A stretch of DNA of 64,000 nt, from assembly GCF_040954835.1 (NCBI RefSeq), contig NC_090696.1, positions 72,291,722-72,355,721 on the forward strand, given 5' to 3'. The position numbers were made by a program, and so were the translations under genes. Each line of letters starts with the position of its first letter. Position 1 is the first letter of the stretch. Positions 50,462-62,400 of the stretch are shown here, piece after piece. This DNA comes from Lepisosteus oculatus. Its lineage: Eukaryota; Chordata; Actinopteri; Semionotiformes; Lepisosteidae. The notes beneath the pieces were generated by a model, which was given only the letters and a program-made list of their open reading frames with translations, did not search any database and was not told the DNA's origin.

Positions 50462-52209
50462 CAGTTGTAGTCGTAGATGAGATGAAGTCATCACACAAGA
50501 AAGTTCTGATCTTGTCAATACAATTCATTTCCACGCTATATTTACAACATGTAAACTCCTTCATTCCTTAATGTGAACAAACATCCGGCAGTGACTATGA
50601 CTGAATTTAATGATATGTTACAGGTCGCACCTCGGAGACGAGACAAAACAGGCAGTTGTCGGAATAATCCAAACAAATCTCAGTTTTACTCCTTATGAGC
50701 CTTCATACTGACATTGCAAAACTTTAATAATGAATCATAAACTTATTGATTTGAATTTCATTGAATTGTGAATTTCCTTTAATTGACCGTCTATATTTCT
50801 GTGTTCGAAAGCTAATCAATGCATTACAAAATAATGACAGGATTATGTACATACAACATTTAATGTGTTTTCTTTTAATGCCTGTTTCACAGAATACATG
50901 TTGTTGTTCAATATTTTAATTTTCCTAAGAATATTCAAAGACAAAGGACTAAAGGCACCTCTATTGTGTGTTTGACTGTAGTGACCTTTTCAGCGGAAAA
51001 AAACAACAATTCAAAATGGACATACGATAGTAAAACATTATGTTAGTACCCTTTCCCTGACCGTTATCTTTAATACCTTGAAAAGACGCAGCATTAACGA
51101 AGTATGATTGCATTTTGAAAGGGTGAATGTTCTTAGATTAAATATACTTACAAAAAGTAAACAAACAAGTGTGTCTAGCTTGTGGATCGTGCTTTAGAAC
51201 AATTATGTGTTTTAGAAAGAATGTAAATTATGTGTGTATCTCTGGTTAAGTCAATGACTAGAGGACGTGCAGTCCGGTATCTGACAAATTAACCTGCAGA
51301 GGTTTCAACACCTTTCGTCTGACAAATACCTAAAGGCATGCAAAATGAGCAATGCAACTGACAAAGATGATTAATAGAAACATATTTGAGCCTTAATATG
51401 CGTCATTATGGATTTAACATCATACTTAATGGCCTTATAATTGTTTTGCTAAGAAAATGCCTTTAATCAGGACGACTTACAAGACCGACAATTATACACA
51501 AAGTAAATGTATTGCAAAAACACTGTATATAAAATAATTCAAGTATGGAGAAAAGTTAAGTAAACAAAAAATACAAGGAACGGTGAGACAGGCACTGAAA
51601 ATGAAACCCAGTGAGTGGTGAACAATATGCTTGTGAGGACTGACTGATTACGGTACAGAAGGAAAGCCACCGATCAGACAGCAGTGTGACAGTGCCTGAC
51701 GGTGTGAAGGAGGTCCCAGTTGTTTTCTGGAGAGACGCAGAAGAGTGGGGAGGGGCTGAGCATTTGTAATTGATGGAAACCACAATGAAAATGCCCGTTC
51801 TATAGTCTCTCAATGTGTTCTGTAATATAATACCAGAAATGTTGTGAACCTTCTGAAAACGCTAGTTATGTGAAGAGACATGCTAGAGAATGCTAGTTTA
51901 TGGCATTTGTCATTCATGTGTTCATGTAAAACTGTAAAAGTTGTAAATAGTAAGTACATTATTTACATGTTGAACATGAAACACAAACTTTTCCAGATTA
52001 AAACATGTTGAAAACATCCAAATCCAATTTTTTATATAAGTTGTCAGGAAATTGTTTGCTCTTTATTTACTTTTTCTATAAAAATGATTTTTTAGAACAT
52101 TGTGCTCAAAAATATATCATAAAGCAGACCCAATAAAAACAATTTCACAATGATGTTTGTTGTTTAAAAAAAAAGGATGAGAACAGATGTATTTATGAAG
52201 TTTTACATC
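50462..52209. other. Intergenic region before the enamelin-like gene's 3' end
   Basis: AT-rich, without supported coding sequence. It contains an interspersed repeat fragment at 51456-51482 (CCTTTAATCAGGACGACTTA). Confidence 0.6.
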
Positions 52210-52215
52210 TTTATT
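52210..52215 (-). terminator. enam: Candidate enamelin-like gene polyadenylation signal
   Basis: AATAAA on the minus strand, about 350 bases after the stop codon. Confidence 0.5.
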
Positions 52216-52564
52216 AATTCAGAATAACTACAATGCATTTAGAAAAAAATACAAAATATTGCTGTTTTAAACAATTTAAAAAATGAACAGTAATGTTGTA
52301 GTAAACATATTGATTCCAAGAAGGGTAGAATAGACCAAAAAAATAACAAAAAACAGCAAGAAATCAAAATCGCAACAAAACATGCAAAATAACTTTGTCT
52401 TCGCTTTAAGCTAATTGCAAAGGAAGATTTTCATCAAGATGACTTAAATTATAGACACACTTAAAAAACGTTGCCGTTTAATTTTTTAAGGTTGTTTTGT
52501 ATTTATTTATTTAAAAACCGCTGTGGCGACGGATCAAGATCTCCATCTCTCCCGCTCTTCTTCA

Positions 52565-53491
52565 TTAGTAATAGTAGTGATTCTCCTCGGCCTGAGCCGG
52601 GCTGTCGTGTACGACACAGGGCACGCGGCTGTCGCCGTGAATGGCGTCGGCTGCGGCTAGAATGATGCCCTCTGCGTCCGGATTCACGGGATCGACAAAT
52701 CCGGGCTGCTCACCGTTGCCGTAGGGCCCGTGGGGCCCCTTGTTACACGGCACCTGGACAGGGGGTTTCCTGATCCCTGAAGGGTTCCTCTTCGCCCCCT
52801 CGGAAGGGAAGAAGGGGATGTTGAGGGCCGGACTGCCCTTCCCCATGGGCGCCGGGGTGGTGGCGTCTTCCCCGCCCGGTTCCGCGAAGCCCTGGGTGGC
52901 GCCCGCGCTGGGAGAGGGGGTGACCTTGCGCACGCCAGCCGGCCACATCACCCCGGCGAAGGGATCCAGGTTGGGATACAGGGGGTTCGTTCCCGGGACG
53001 GGGAAGCCGCCGGCGACCCCAGGGGAGCTCGGGCCGGCGTTCGGCCCGCTGTCGCCCCTGCCGGGGAGGTTGGGGCCCACGGCCGGGGTGTTGCCGCCTG
53101 GTCCTGCGGGGGCGCCCTCGGGGTTGGGCGGAGAGCTTCCCGGGGTGTTGGGGCCGCCCTCAGCGGCCGGCTGATTGCCGGCGCCGTTGGCAGCGGTGCC
53201 GTTGGCGCTGGCCGCCGCTCCTGCCCCTTCCGTGTTGGTGGGAACTCCGCCGGGGGTAGGGGGCAAGTCTTCGGCCTTGGGTGCCTCTGTGGCCGCGGGT
53301 GCTTCTGGCTTCCCGGGGGATTCCGACTCCTTCTCGTTGACTTCGTTTATTTCCTCAGAGAGGGGGGCGCGACGTCCGAAATTCCCGAATCCGAAGGGGC
53401 CGTAGCCGTAAAAGGATGGTACGTAGCCACCGTACTGAGGCTGGAACAGAGGGGAGGCGGGTTCAGAGAGGTTCTGAACATCATCCGGTTC
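52565..53491 (-). CDS. enam: Enamelin-like gene, large terminal exon
   Basis: This exon of 308 codons plus TAA begins EPDDVQNLSEPASPLFQPQY after acceptor GATCAG. FYGYGPFGFGNFGRRAPLSE and the following E resemble the Y-F-G-Y-x-G-x-x-G-R-x-P-x-x-S-E-E stretch of enamelin, including the phosphorylated S-E-E. It contains one N-G-T sequon, an R-G-D-S motif (53048-53059) and two Cys in V-P-C contexts near the end, and finishes AEENHYYY. It is strongly Gly/Pro/Ala-rich and GC-rich, unlike its surroundings. Confidence 0.8.
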   Translation of the reverse strand, partial: EPDDVQNLSEPASPLFQPQYGGYVPSFYGYGPFGFGNFGRRAPLSEEINEVNEKESESPGKPEAPAATEAPKAEDLPPTPGGVPTNTEGAGAAASANGTAANGAGNQPAAEGGPNTPGSSPPNPEGAPAGPGGNTPAVGPNLPGRGDSGPNAGPSSPGVAGGFPVPGTNPLYPNLDPFAGVMWPAGVRKVTPSPSAGATQGFAEPGGEDATTPAPMGKGSPALNIPFFPSEGAKRNPSGIRKPPVQVPCNKGPHGPYGNGEQPGFVDPVNPDAEGIILAAADAIHGDSRVPCVVHDSPAQAEENHYYY

Positions 53492-56400
53492 CTGATCAAC
53501 ACTAAAGGGGGAGGGGGGGAAATATGGCACGACTGAAATATTCTGACCGCATTGAAATAAAACTCAAAATATTACCGCTCCTGCCTCCTCTGACTCTGCG
53601 GGGGCTGCTGTGTTAGGGCCCATCTGAAAAAAAGTTAAAAAGTTAATTTTAGACAGACGAAAGCGAAGTAGATCGATTTGGAGTGTATGCGCAGATCGAT
53701 TTCGGATGCAAGGGAAGCAGTTTGGTATGCGCTTACCCCAGCCATTGGTGGAAGATGCACGTACACGACTTTCGGAAAATCCTGCTAAATTGAAAGAAAT
53801 TTGGGGGATGTTAATTTGTGTACTTCACCTCAAATTATATTATTAGTAATTTAAAGCCTTGTGTTGTCTCGACCAGAATGAGACAGCAAAGTAAATATAC
53901 TTCTACAATAAAACACCTCAGAAGTCCCTTTCATCAGGGGTGTATTTCTTCAGTTGCGAAGAGCTGTGCCCCTTCAGGTTTTTAAGGCATCTCCTAAGCA
54001 TCTAAAGAACTGGGTGCAGCTACAGTAATTGCTTCATTTCAGCCTATATTGGGTTGAATTAGCTTGTTGAGAGTTGAGGTGAAACAGTCTTAAAAACACA
54101 GGGTCTTCTTGGAGTGGTGTACCACTGATTTACAAGAGTAGGGACTGCATAGAATGCATTTTTCATCCTTAACAAATGAGAGTGTTAAAGAGACTCGGAA
54201 TAGAAGTCTATATTAAGAAAAAGACTGAAAGGTTTTTAAATGCTCGGGTATTGAAATAACTGGCAACACCACAAAGCTACAGAACTGCAATGCATCTCTT
54301 ACTTTTCTCAGACGTTACTGACTCACCTGCTGCTGTCCTGCCTGTGGCTGAAATGCGAAGGGAGGGAGCTGTAAAGCAAACAAATTGTCTTTCTTTAGGA
54401 TTCATGTACAAGAGAGAAATACCCAAGACACCGCTGAGCTCCAGTTTGTCGTCTGTTGTGCTAAACGTGATCCATTAAGGAAGCCAGAAGATACTTTTGA
54501 TGATCTCACTCAGAACTTGTGGAACTATAAGAGCTCATACCCTTTCATAAACTGTGCTTAACCTGTGGCTTGCTTACTTAGTTAATTACAAAGTCTTCAA
54601 GAAATGGGAATCTTGGCTGTTATCAATAAGCAGTAACTATTATTATAAAAATAGCAATTCCATTCCAATGATAGCTACAGCTGTAACAAAAAAAAATCCA
54701 TGATAGTAAAGTTCATGTATATCACACTGAACACACCTGTGGTGGTTGCTGCTGTCTTGGGTACTGTGTCTGCCTGGGTGTATTTCCAATGGCTGGATTC
54801 ACCTGTTTTTTTCAAACCAAGAGATTTTTTTAATGTAGTTCGTTTTTAAACTGCTTTCTCCAGCTTAGGTGCTAAACCCTAGGAAAGAGGATTGAGATAA
54901 ATGGGGAGAAGCTAAAGGGGTTTTTACAGTTTGAATCCTTAAATGTATCCTGAATACATCTGGCTCTTAGTTTCTAAGGAAGCGTTTTAAATGATTAACC
55001 TACCTCGGGACTTGGGTGCATAGGTGGCTGGGGCTTGGTCTGAGGTATGGGGACATATTGAGGGACAACCTGAGTCACAAACATAAATCATTATACATAT
55101 TCAGCATGGACAACAGTGAAATTATAATGATCAGTTTAAGGCAGGATCTGCAGTTCACAACATACATTTTGGCTTGGCTGCTGAGTTCTGGGCTGGGGTG
55201 CGTTACTGTAGGATGGTCTTACCTGTGCAAAACATAACCATTGGTCATTTTACTTTGACTCCATGTAAAAAACGAAAGCCTGACTGAAACGCAGGGGTCC
55301 CGGTGATTGAAAAAGGCGGGCTTGGTTGGGGAGAACGCCCTCCCCAGGTTTTCACCTGTCTAACACCTGTGACCTGCGCAGTGGGCCATCGAAAAAAAGA
55401 ACGCTGTACAACAGCATTCGGGCTTTTGCAGTTTTCCACTGTACGATATGGTGCAGAGAGCTTATAAACATGGAGGGGGAAAGGGTTGTAGAAACGCTAA
55501 TGAGAAAAGATAGCCATGGAAAAAAAAACAACATACATTTGGAATGAACTGTGGCTGCTGCGGCGTTCGTCTCGCCAGACCTGAGTTGGGCCAAGAGGGA
55601 ACAATCTGTGGAGGAGAATGTTTGTTACTGCCAAAACTGTAGAGATCTGTAGCACCTTGAGTCACACTAGAGTCACACAGAGTGGCGGAGCTGTTTGTTG
55701 CTTACATCTGGGCTGGGCTGCTGTGGGGGGTCTTGTCTCATGCGAGGGATGTTGCCGTTTGAAGGATAAACCTGTGTGAGATTCAGACATGAGATATCTC
55801 AGCACTGTATTCCTTTTTCCCATGTTTACCCATGCAACTTTCAGGACACCATTCTCCTCTTGCCGTTTAGTCCCCAGACCTGTTTAACTTAATTAAAGAG
55901 AGAATCTGAGAAAATATGTTAGTTACAAATTAATTTTAAAGGTACTGTATAATTCAGAATTCATGCTTAAGATACAGTAATAAGAACAGATAACAGCACT
56001 ACGTGCTATGCAGAATTCTGTTACTAGAAGCAGTACTGTGCTCAATTTCTGGCATTTATTTTACTATTTTTTTTACTATTTATAATAAAAAACCAAAAGT
56101 TTTTAAGTTTTAAAGTTAAAGGACTGCAAGAAATGGGGCTTACATCTTGGCTTGGTGGTAGTGGCTGTTGAGGCCTTGATTGTGGTTCACCATATGAAGG
56201 ACCAAACTAAATGTGAATAAAATAAGTCTCGTTATAGGGAAAAAATATATTTTAAAAAGCTTTTTGATTAATGAATATAAAATGAAAGCAGGCCAGCACC
56301 TACCTCTGGACGAAGCTGAGGCCTTGCCTGAGGGACATTACCATAAGGATTGAACTGTTGGGAAAAAACAAAACAAATTGGTTTGGAAAAAGCCACGTAC

Positions 56401-59400
56401 ATTTTAAGAAACCGAGATTTAGGAACGAACACAACGAAGTTCCACAACTACCTCAGGGTGAGGCGGCTGAGGCCTTGTCTCTGGGACAGAGCCATAAGAA
56501 GGTCTGAACTGTGAAATAAAAAAAATATATATGTCAGTTTGGAGAGAACAGTCATGAATTTTAAGAACGGCAGAAGCCAAATGAATCAAAGGTTAGAGGA
56601 GCAGCTACCTCAGGGCGAGGCTGCTGAGGTCTTGACTCTGGGATACTACCATAAGGATTGAACTGTGGGGTGAAAAACAAGTCGGTAAGGAGGAAAAAAA
56701 GTATATTTTGCAGAAAAGGTACATAGGAAACGAACACAGGAGCTCCACTACCTCAGGTCGAGGCTGTTGAGGCCTTGTTTCTGGGACAGGACCAAAAGGA
56801 GGTCTGAACTGCAGGACAAAAAAATATGTCAGTAACGGAAATAAAATGTAGATTAAAATAACTTTAGGTCTGCAAAGTAGGCCCATAAACAGGAAACTAC
56901 CTCCAGGCGAGGCTGTGGTCTTGTCTCAGGAACGTTACCATAAGGATTGAACTATGGAACAGAAAAAACAAGTTAAGACCAGAGGGGGGTAAGCGTAATA
57001 TATTAAGAAGGCGTTAGTTTTAAGCGACAGGATGAAGAGCTGCTACTACCTCAGGACGAGGTGGCTGAGGCCTTGTCTCTGGGACAGAACCAAAAGGAGG
57101 TCTGAACTGTGGAAATAAAACAACCGTCAGCCTCGAGGAAAAAAAACAACAAAACACTGCCGATCTTGAGAATCGGTCGAGTCAAATGAGCTGAAGCTAG
57201 AACAGCAGCTACCTCAGGGCGAGGTTGTGGCTTCATCTCCGGAGCGTTGCCATAGGGATTGAACTGTGAAACAAAAACACAAGTCAGCACAAAGAGGGGG
57301 GGGGAAGCATATTTTAGGAAATTCGAGATTGAAAAAATAGAAATCAGGGCCGCAGCTACCTCCCAGCGAGGCTGTTGAGGCTTTGACTCAGGAGCCGGGC
57401 CGTAAGAAGGTCTGGACTGTGGGAGAAGACTTAGTTAGCGCTAAGGAAAGGAAGCAAAAACAGCTCGGAAAAGATGTTGGAATTTTTTAACGAGCAGGGC
57501 GTGGCGAGGCAACTACCTCGGGGCGAGGCTGCTGGGACTGTGTCTCCGGTGCGGTACCGTGAGGAGGACTGACCTGTTGGCCGAAATAGGAAGGTCAGCA
57601 CCGAGAGAAAAAGCGGTAACATAAAGAAATCGCAGTTTTAAGGCGAAAGGATGAAGGCGCCACAAGTACTTCGGTACGAGGTTGTTGGGGGGGCTGCTGA
57701 GGCCTCTTCGGTGGCACTTTACCGTAGGATGGCTTCATCTGGAAGGAGGCAAGGTTGACGTTATTCATACTGCAGTTTGACAGTATTAGAACAAATAATA
57801 CAAACAGGCTCGCAAGGTATGTACATTGGGATGTGACTCTGCAGGCTTCGGTGTTGTTGCTTGTGGCCTTTTATCAAGGATAGGGCTCTCCTGTGTGAAA
57901 GGAAACATTTCATTACAATCTTTCATTACAGCTTTGCTTTTAGAGTCTCTTCAAGCGCGGGGCACTAGGGTCCTAGATATGAAGCAAGTTCACACTCCAT
58001 CAGTACTTCACTGTGGGATTTAGTATTTATATATCAAATGAATTTACTTACATTTTGATTTGGCTGTTCTGGGAGCTGAGGGACATTGGGGATGGGAGAA
58101 TGTTCCTGAGCAAAAATAAGCGTTAAAGCAAAACATGACTTATTACAGCGAAACAGAAATGGTTAAGACTGAAGCAGTAGAGGAGGAATGGATACCCTTA
58201 CCGGAGGACCTTGCAGACCGGGTCTCTGTGGTTGCTCCTGTGGCACATTTCCACTAGTGGGAACTCCCTGAAGAGATAATACATGTCAGGCCTGGATCTG
58301 GAGACTTGCTGTGTGAAACTGAAAAAAATCTATTTTGGAGAGAGTGCCTTACATTTGGACTCTTCTGAACAGGGACCTGCGGTATCATCTGGGGCACATT
58401 TCCAAATGGAGGGAACATCTGTAGTGGATATGGTGAACACAGGCTATAAGCAACAGGAAGACTGAAATATTGATTATCTATGTTAGTCTATGTATATATC
58501 TATGTATCTACTTCTGTATCTAGCTATTGGTCTGCCTGTGAGTACAATTAGTTCGATACGCCGTTGAAAGCTTCGATGCCCTATTTTAAAGCATTGTCAA
58601 AATACATGTCGAAATAACTCGTCGTAAGTATGGAGCTACTTCTGCGTGCTCATATATTGTATCTATTGTAACAGCAATGTGAGTTAACAGCAGAGGGAAA
58701 AAAAAAACATTCGCATTGGGAATGAGACCCCTTCTGTCTTGATTGCATCAGAGACAGTGTAAAGATGAAACCAGGCACAGTTTATTAAGGGCGGGGCTAC
58801 TGTTTACACCTCTTAGACTCTAAGCCTCCTGCAAGCTTCATATCCCAACTACTGCATGCAGAGTGAGCGCAGACAGAGTGCAAGTGACAGGGAGGACTCC
58901 TATACTCGGCCGGAGTTCTAGTCAAGCTTTTGAAGTGGTATCCGTTTATGGCCGAATCTCAGAAAACCCTGAGATTTCTCTTTTTTTTTTTGGTGCAAAA
59001 ACCTTATCCCGTCAATTTTACACTGGCAAGCAACTGAGTAAAGCTGTCGTAACCTGAGGGGTCTGCTGCGGGGGTGCCTGTGGTCTTGGTTGACGGGGCG
59101 AGTCTTCTTCCTGTATTGAAGGTTATAGATCAGGGATGAGGTGCTGGGACGAGAAACCGAGTCCGGTGGGGGGGTGTTAAGGAGGAAAGTGGGGATCGTA
59201 AGGACCACAGGGCTCTCACCTCGAAGCTCTGCACAGCCGCTTGACGTTGTGGGAATCCGAATGGGAAGAACTGAGGAATGAGGGAAAGAGTGAATTAAAC
59301 ATTGGAGAAAGCACGCTCCTAGAGTAAATGGGAAACTGTGCTGAGGCAGGGACTTACTGGCATCATCTGAGGCGCATTTCCGTATGAGGGAATTCCCTGT

Positions 59401-62400
59401 GTGACAGATAAGTCAACGCTTAGAAAAGCATACTGATGGGGGGAGCGACTTAAAAACAAGGCTAAAACAGAGCGGTACCAGAAATCAAATATTCCCAGGG
59501 AGTCTTTTATGCGGAATAATAGGACTAGTGATGTTAGTAAAGATGTGTTACGTTCAGTACATATTGCTTGATCGTGTTTGTTAATGAGATTAAAACAACA
59601 CTTGGAACTTAGTGAAAACGTAGCTCCTGTAGGACATTTCACTGCTTACCCATTGCTGTGGTGAAATTCCAAATGGATATTGTTGCTGGAAAACAGGAAT
59701 TATTCATGTACTGCTGTCCATGGAAATGAGGTCTAAAGCTACTCTACACTAGTGCTGTGTTAATATGCAAAGCAGCGATAATTGGATAATATAGAAAACA
59801 AATGTTAAGTTGGCACATTTGAAAAAAATACGATGCCTGGGGCAGAGAGCATTTTCAAATAATAAATCACTTGTTTGGATGAAATATTCTCTTACCAAAC
59901 CTTGCAATTTGAACAAGTACCTTTCCACTGTAGGGCTAAGAAAAAAAATAAAGCATTTGCAAAGCGAGCTTTAGGCAGGTTGCAGACACAAAGTTGCTGA
60001 GACATAGCTGAGATAGCAGAAATTCAGGACATGCAAAATGATTCTCGTGCTGAGCTCGTGTTCTTTATGATGTGTAAGCCCTTCTTAGGTTCTTAATAAA
60101 AGTATATCTTAACATCTAATTTGTGCTCAGGGTGTGTTTCAAAGCTTACTGTTACAGTAAACAATTTCAGTTAGCTATGGTCGTAGAACAGTTTTGAATG
60201 TTTGTTTCCATTTTTTTTCATTCTAATTTAGATGGAAATAACCTCCAAGAAAACTGATCACACAGCAATATACAATTGCCGTTTTGTATATTCTGAAACT
60301 CCTTTCTAAAGGAGCAGTGAAATGGTTAAACTGCTTTGTTTAGATGCTGTGCACTGACTTTGTGTTTCAAATGAGGTTCTTAATTCGTCAGTGCAATGAA
60401 ACACCAGCTGTTTACAAAGCTTGGAAAACATGCCTGAGACTTTGTTATTAGCAATGAAATCCTAAGATATTAGGAGGAGTACTACACTGTCACCATTAAT
60501 GGTGAAAGAAGAATCACTGCTGCCATTAATGTTTAAATAATAAAAATAATAATAATAATAAAACTAGAGTATGAAGTAAGAGCTACTGTTTCTCAACCTG
60601 GGCTCTTTGTCACAAATCAGATTCTACCTGTGGATGCTGAGGCACATGCAGATATGGCTGAGATCGGAAGAATTGTTTCAGAGGTGGCTGCTGCAAAAGG
60701 GGCTGTTTCAGCTGCGGTAGGCTGGGCTGTGCGACCCGTTTCTGTGACAGAACTTGTAGCCATGGATGTGCAGGCAGGGAGGTTTGGTAAATCTGCAATA
60801 TTTATAACACTGTGAAGCCGGAGCTTGAGCAGGAGCAATCTACTGTAGATCGACACGGACAAGGCGTGCAGCAGTACCCGCCCCGCCCCGTCCGACACTG
60901 CTGACGGACTTTCGTACTGACACAACTGCCGCCAATGCCCACACTCTGTGTCCTTTCCAGTCTGCCGAAAAAAAAAAAACAAGCAAGCCTGGCAAGCGAG
61001 GCTTCGGATACACGGGAGAGTGAAAGGCAATAAAACAGCAGAGCAGTGTTTGGAGTTGACAAAAGTTCAAATCGAATGTGCCGAGCAGCGAGCTGCATAA
61101 TCTGCGACGAGAAACGAGGGCAAGCTTGCTGTGATCTAAGTATGTCACTGTGTGGTGAGATAAAAGATAAAATATTTCTTGTAATATCTTTCTATTGTGA
61201 AGTACAGAATGGTTCTTTTTTGTGTCCTCATTTAATCCCCTGTACCTAAAGATAATGGGTGTTCACAAGCTTTTGTGGTGATATGATCTTTTAAAAACGA
61301 TATTGACAATATCTCCAGGGTTGTAGACCTGCTGACCCATGTCAAAGAACAGATTGATTTCATTAAAGGAAAGTCACTGTTAAAATGCAATACCAAATGA
61401 AATTTCATTAAAATAGAGACATATTTGGGGTGTGGGGTTACTGAAATCCACACAATTGGAGGAACGTTTTAAATTTTATTCTAAAATCTTCTTATTCTTC
61501 TAAGGAAGTAGAGACTTTGTTACTTTGGCAAGGCCATTTAACAGATTTTACTTAACAGATATGTACTGATAGATATAATACGTACAACAAATGCCATTGT
61601 TTCCTAGACACATTTGTTTATTTTTAGTGTCCCTCTGTATATTTCTTCAGGATGTGTTGGTATTGTACAAAAGTGAGAGCATGTAAAATAAAATATTTTA
61701 TGTTCAGCATTTCAAAATTATTCTATCATAAGCTAGTGGTAGGCTTTGCATTTGTAACACATATGTATTTTAAGTAGAAAAATAAATAAATAAAAACATT
61801 AACGGCACAATAGTCCATAATGGTCCATATTTGGGACCTATATCATATCTGGTCCATACTAGAGTACAGTGATTCATTGAATCTGAGGTTAAACTAGTTA
61901 CTGTAGTGTTAAGCACACTGGGAGCGAATGAGTCATCTCTTGAATGGGATTCCGGTCCATCAGAATATCTACCTCAAACAATGCTGGTTCTCACTTAGAA
62001 GCTGGGTGGGTAGGAGCAACTGGAATAAAGTACCTCGCTTAAGGGTACAACAGCAGAGTCTGGAGCAGGGACTTGATCCCATAACATATCGGCTCCACCC
62101 ACTTCTACGCTTTTCCCAAGGACACACACCACACTACACAATACACATAAGACATTCCCACAATACTCTCCCGTATCTTACTCACTCTCAGAGAAAGTAC
62201 TCACTTGTCTCTGTTGCTGAGGTGCTCCGTACCATCTGTATTGCTGCATCTTTGCCTGCAGAAGAAATCTTTCTTTCATCACTCTGGAAAATGTGGTGTG
62301 CCAAAAATGGGGAGCCCCTTAATTGCAGTTAAAACACGAATCCACCCAGCATTTAAATTGCATGTGTAATGTTTCTTCTTAAAGAATGCTAATAGCTACG

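Noticed and set aside
52740-53405. Long plus-strand open frames of 144 and 76 residues
   Set aside because: They are antisense to the GC-rich enamelin-like terminal exon; low stop frequency there is due to composition.
59899-59938. 40-base segment with TTAG acceptor and GTAAGA donor before exon 59650-59685
   Set aside because: Its length is not a multiple of three while all neighbouring exons are phase 0.
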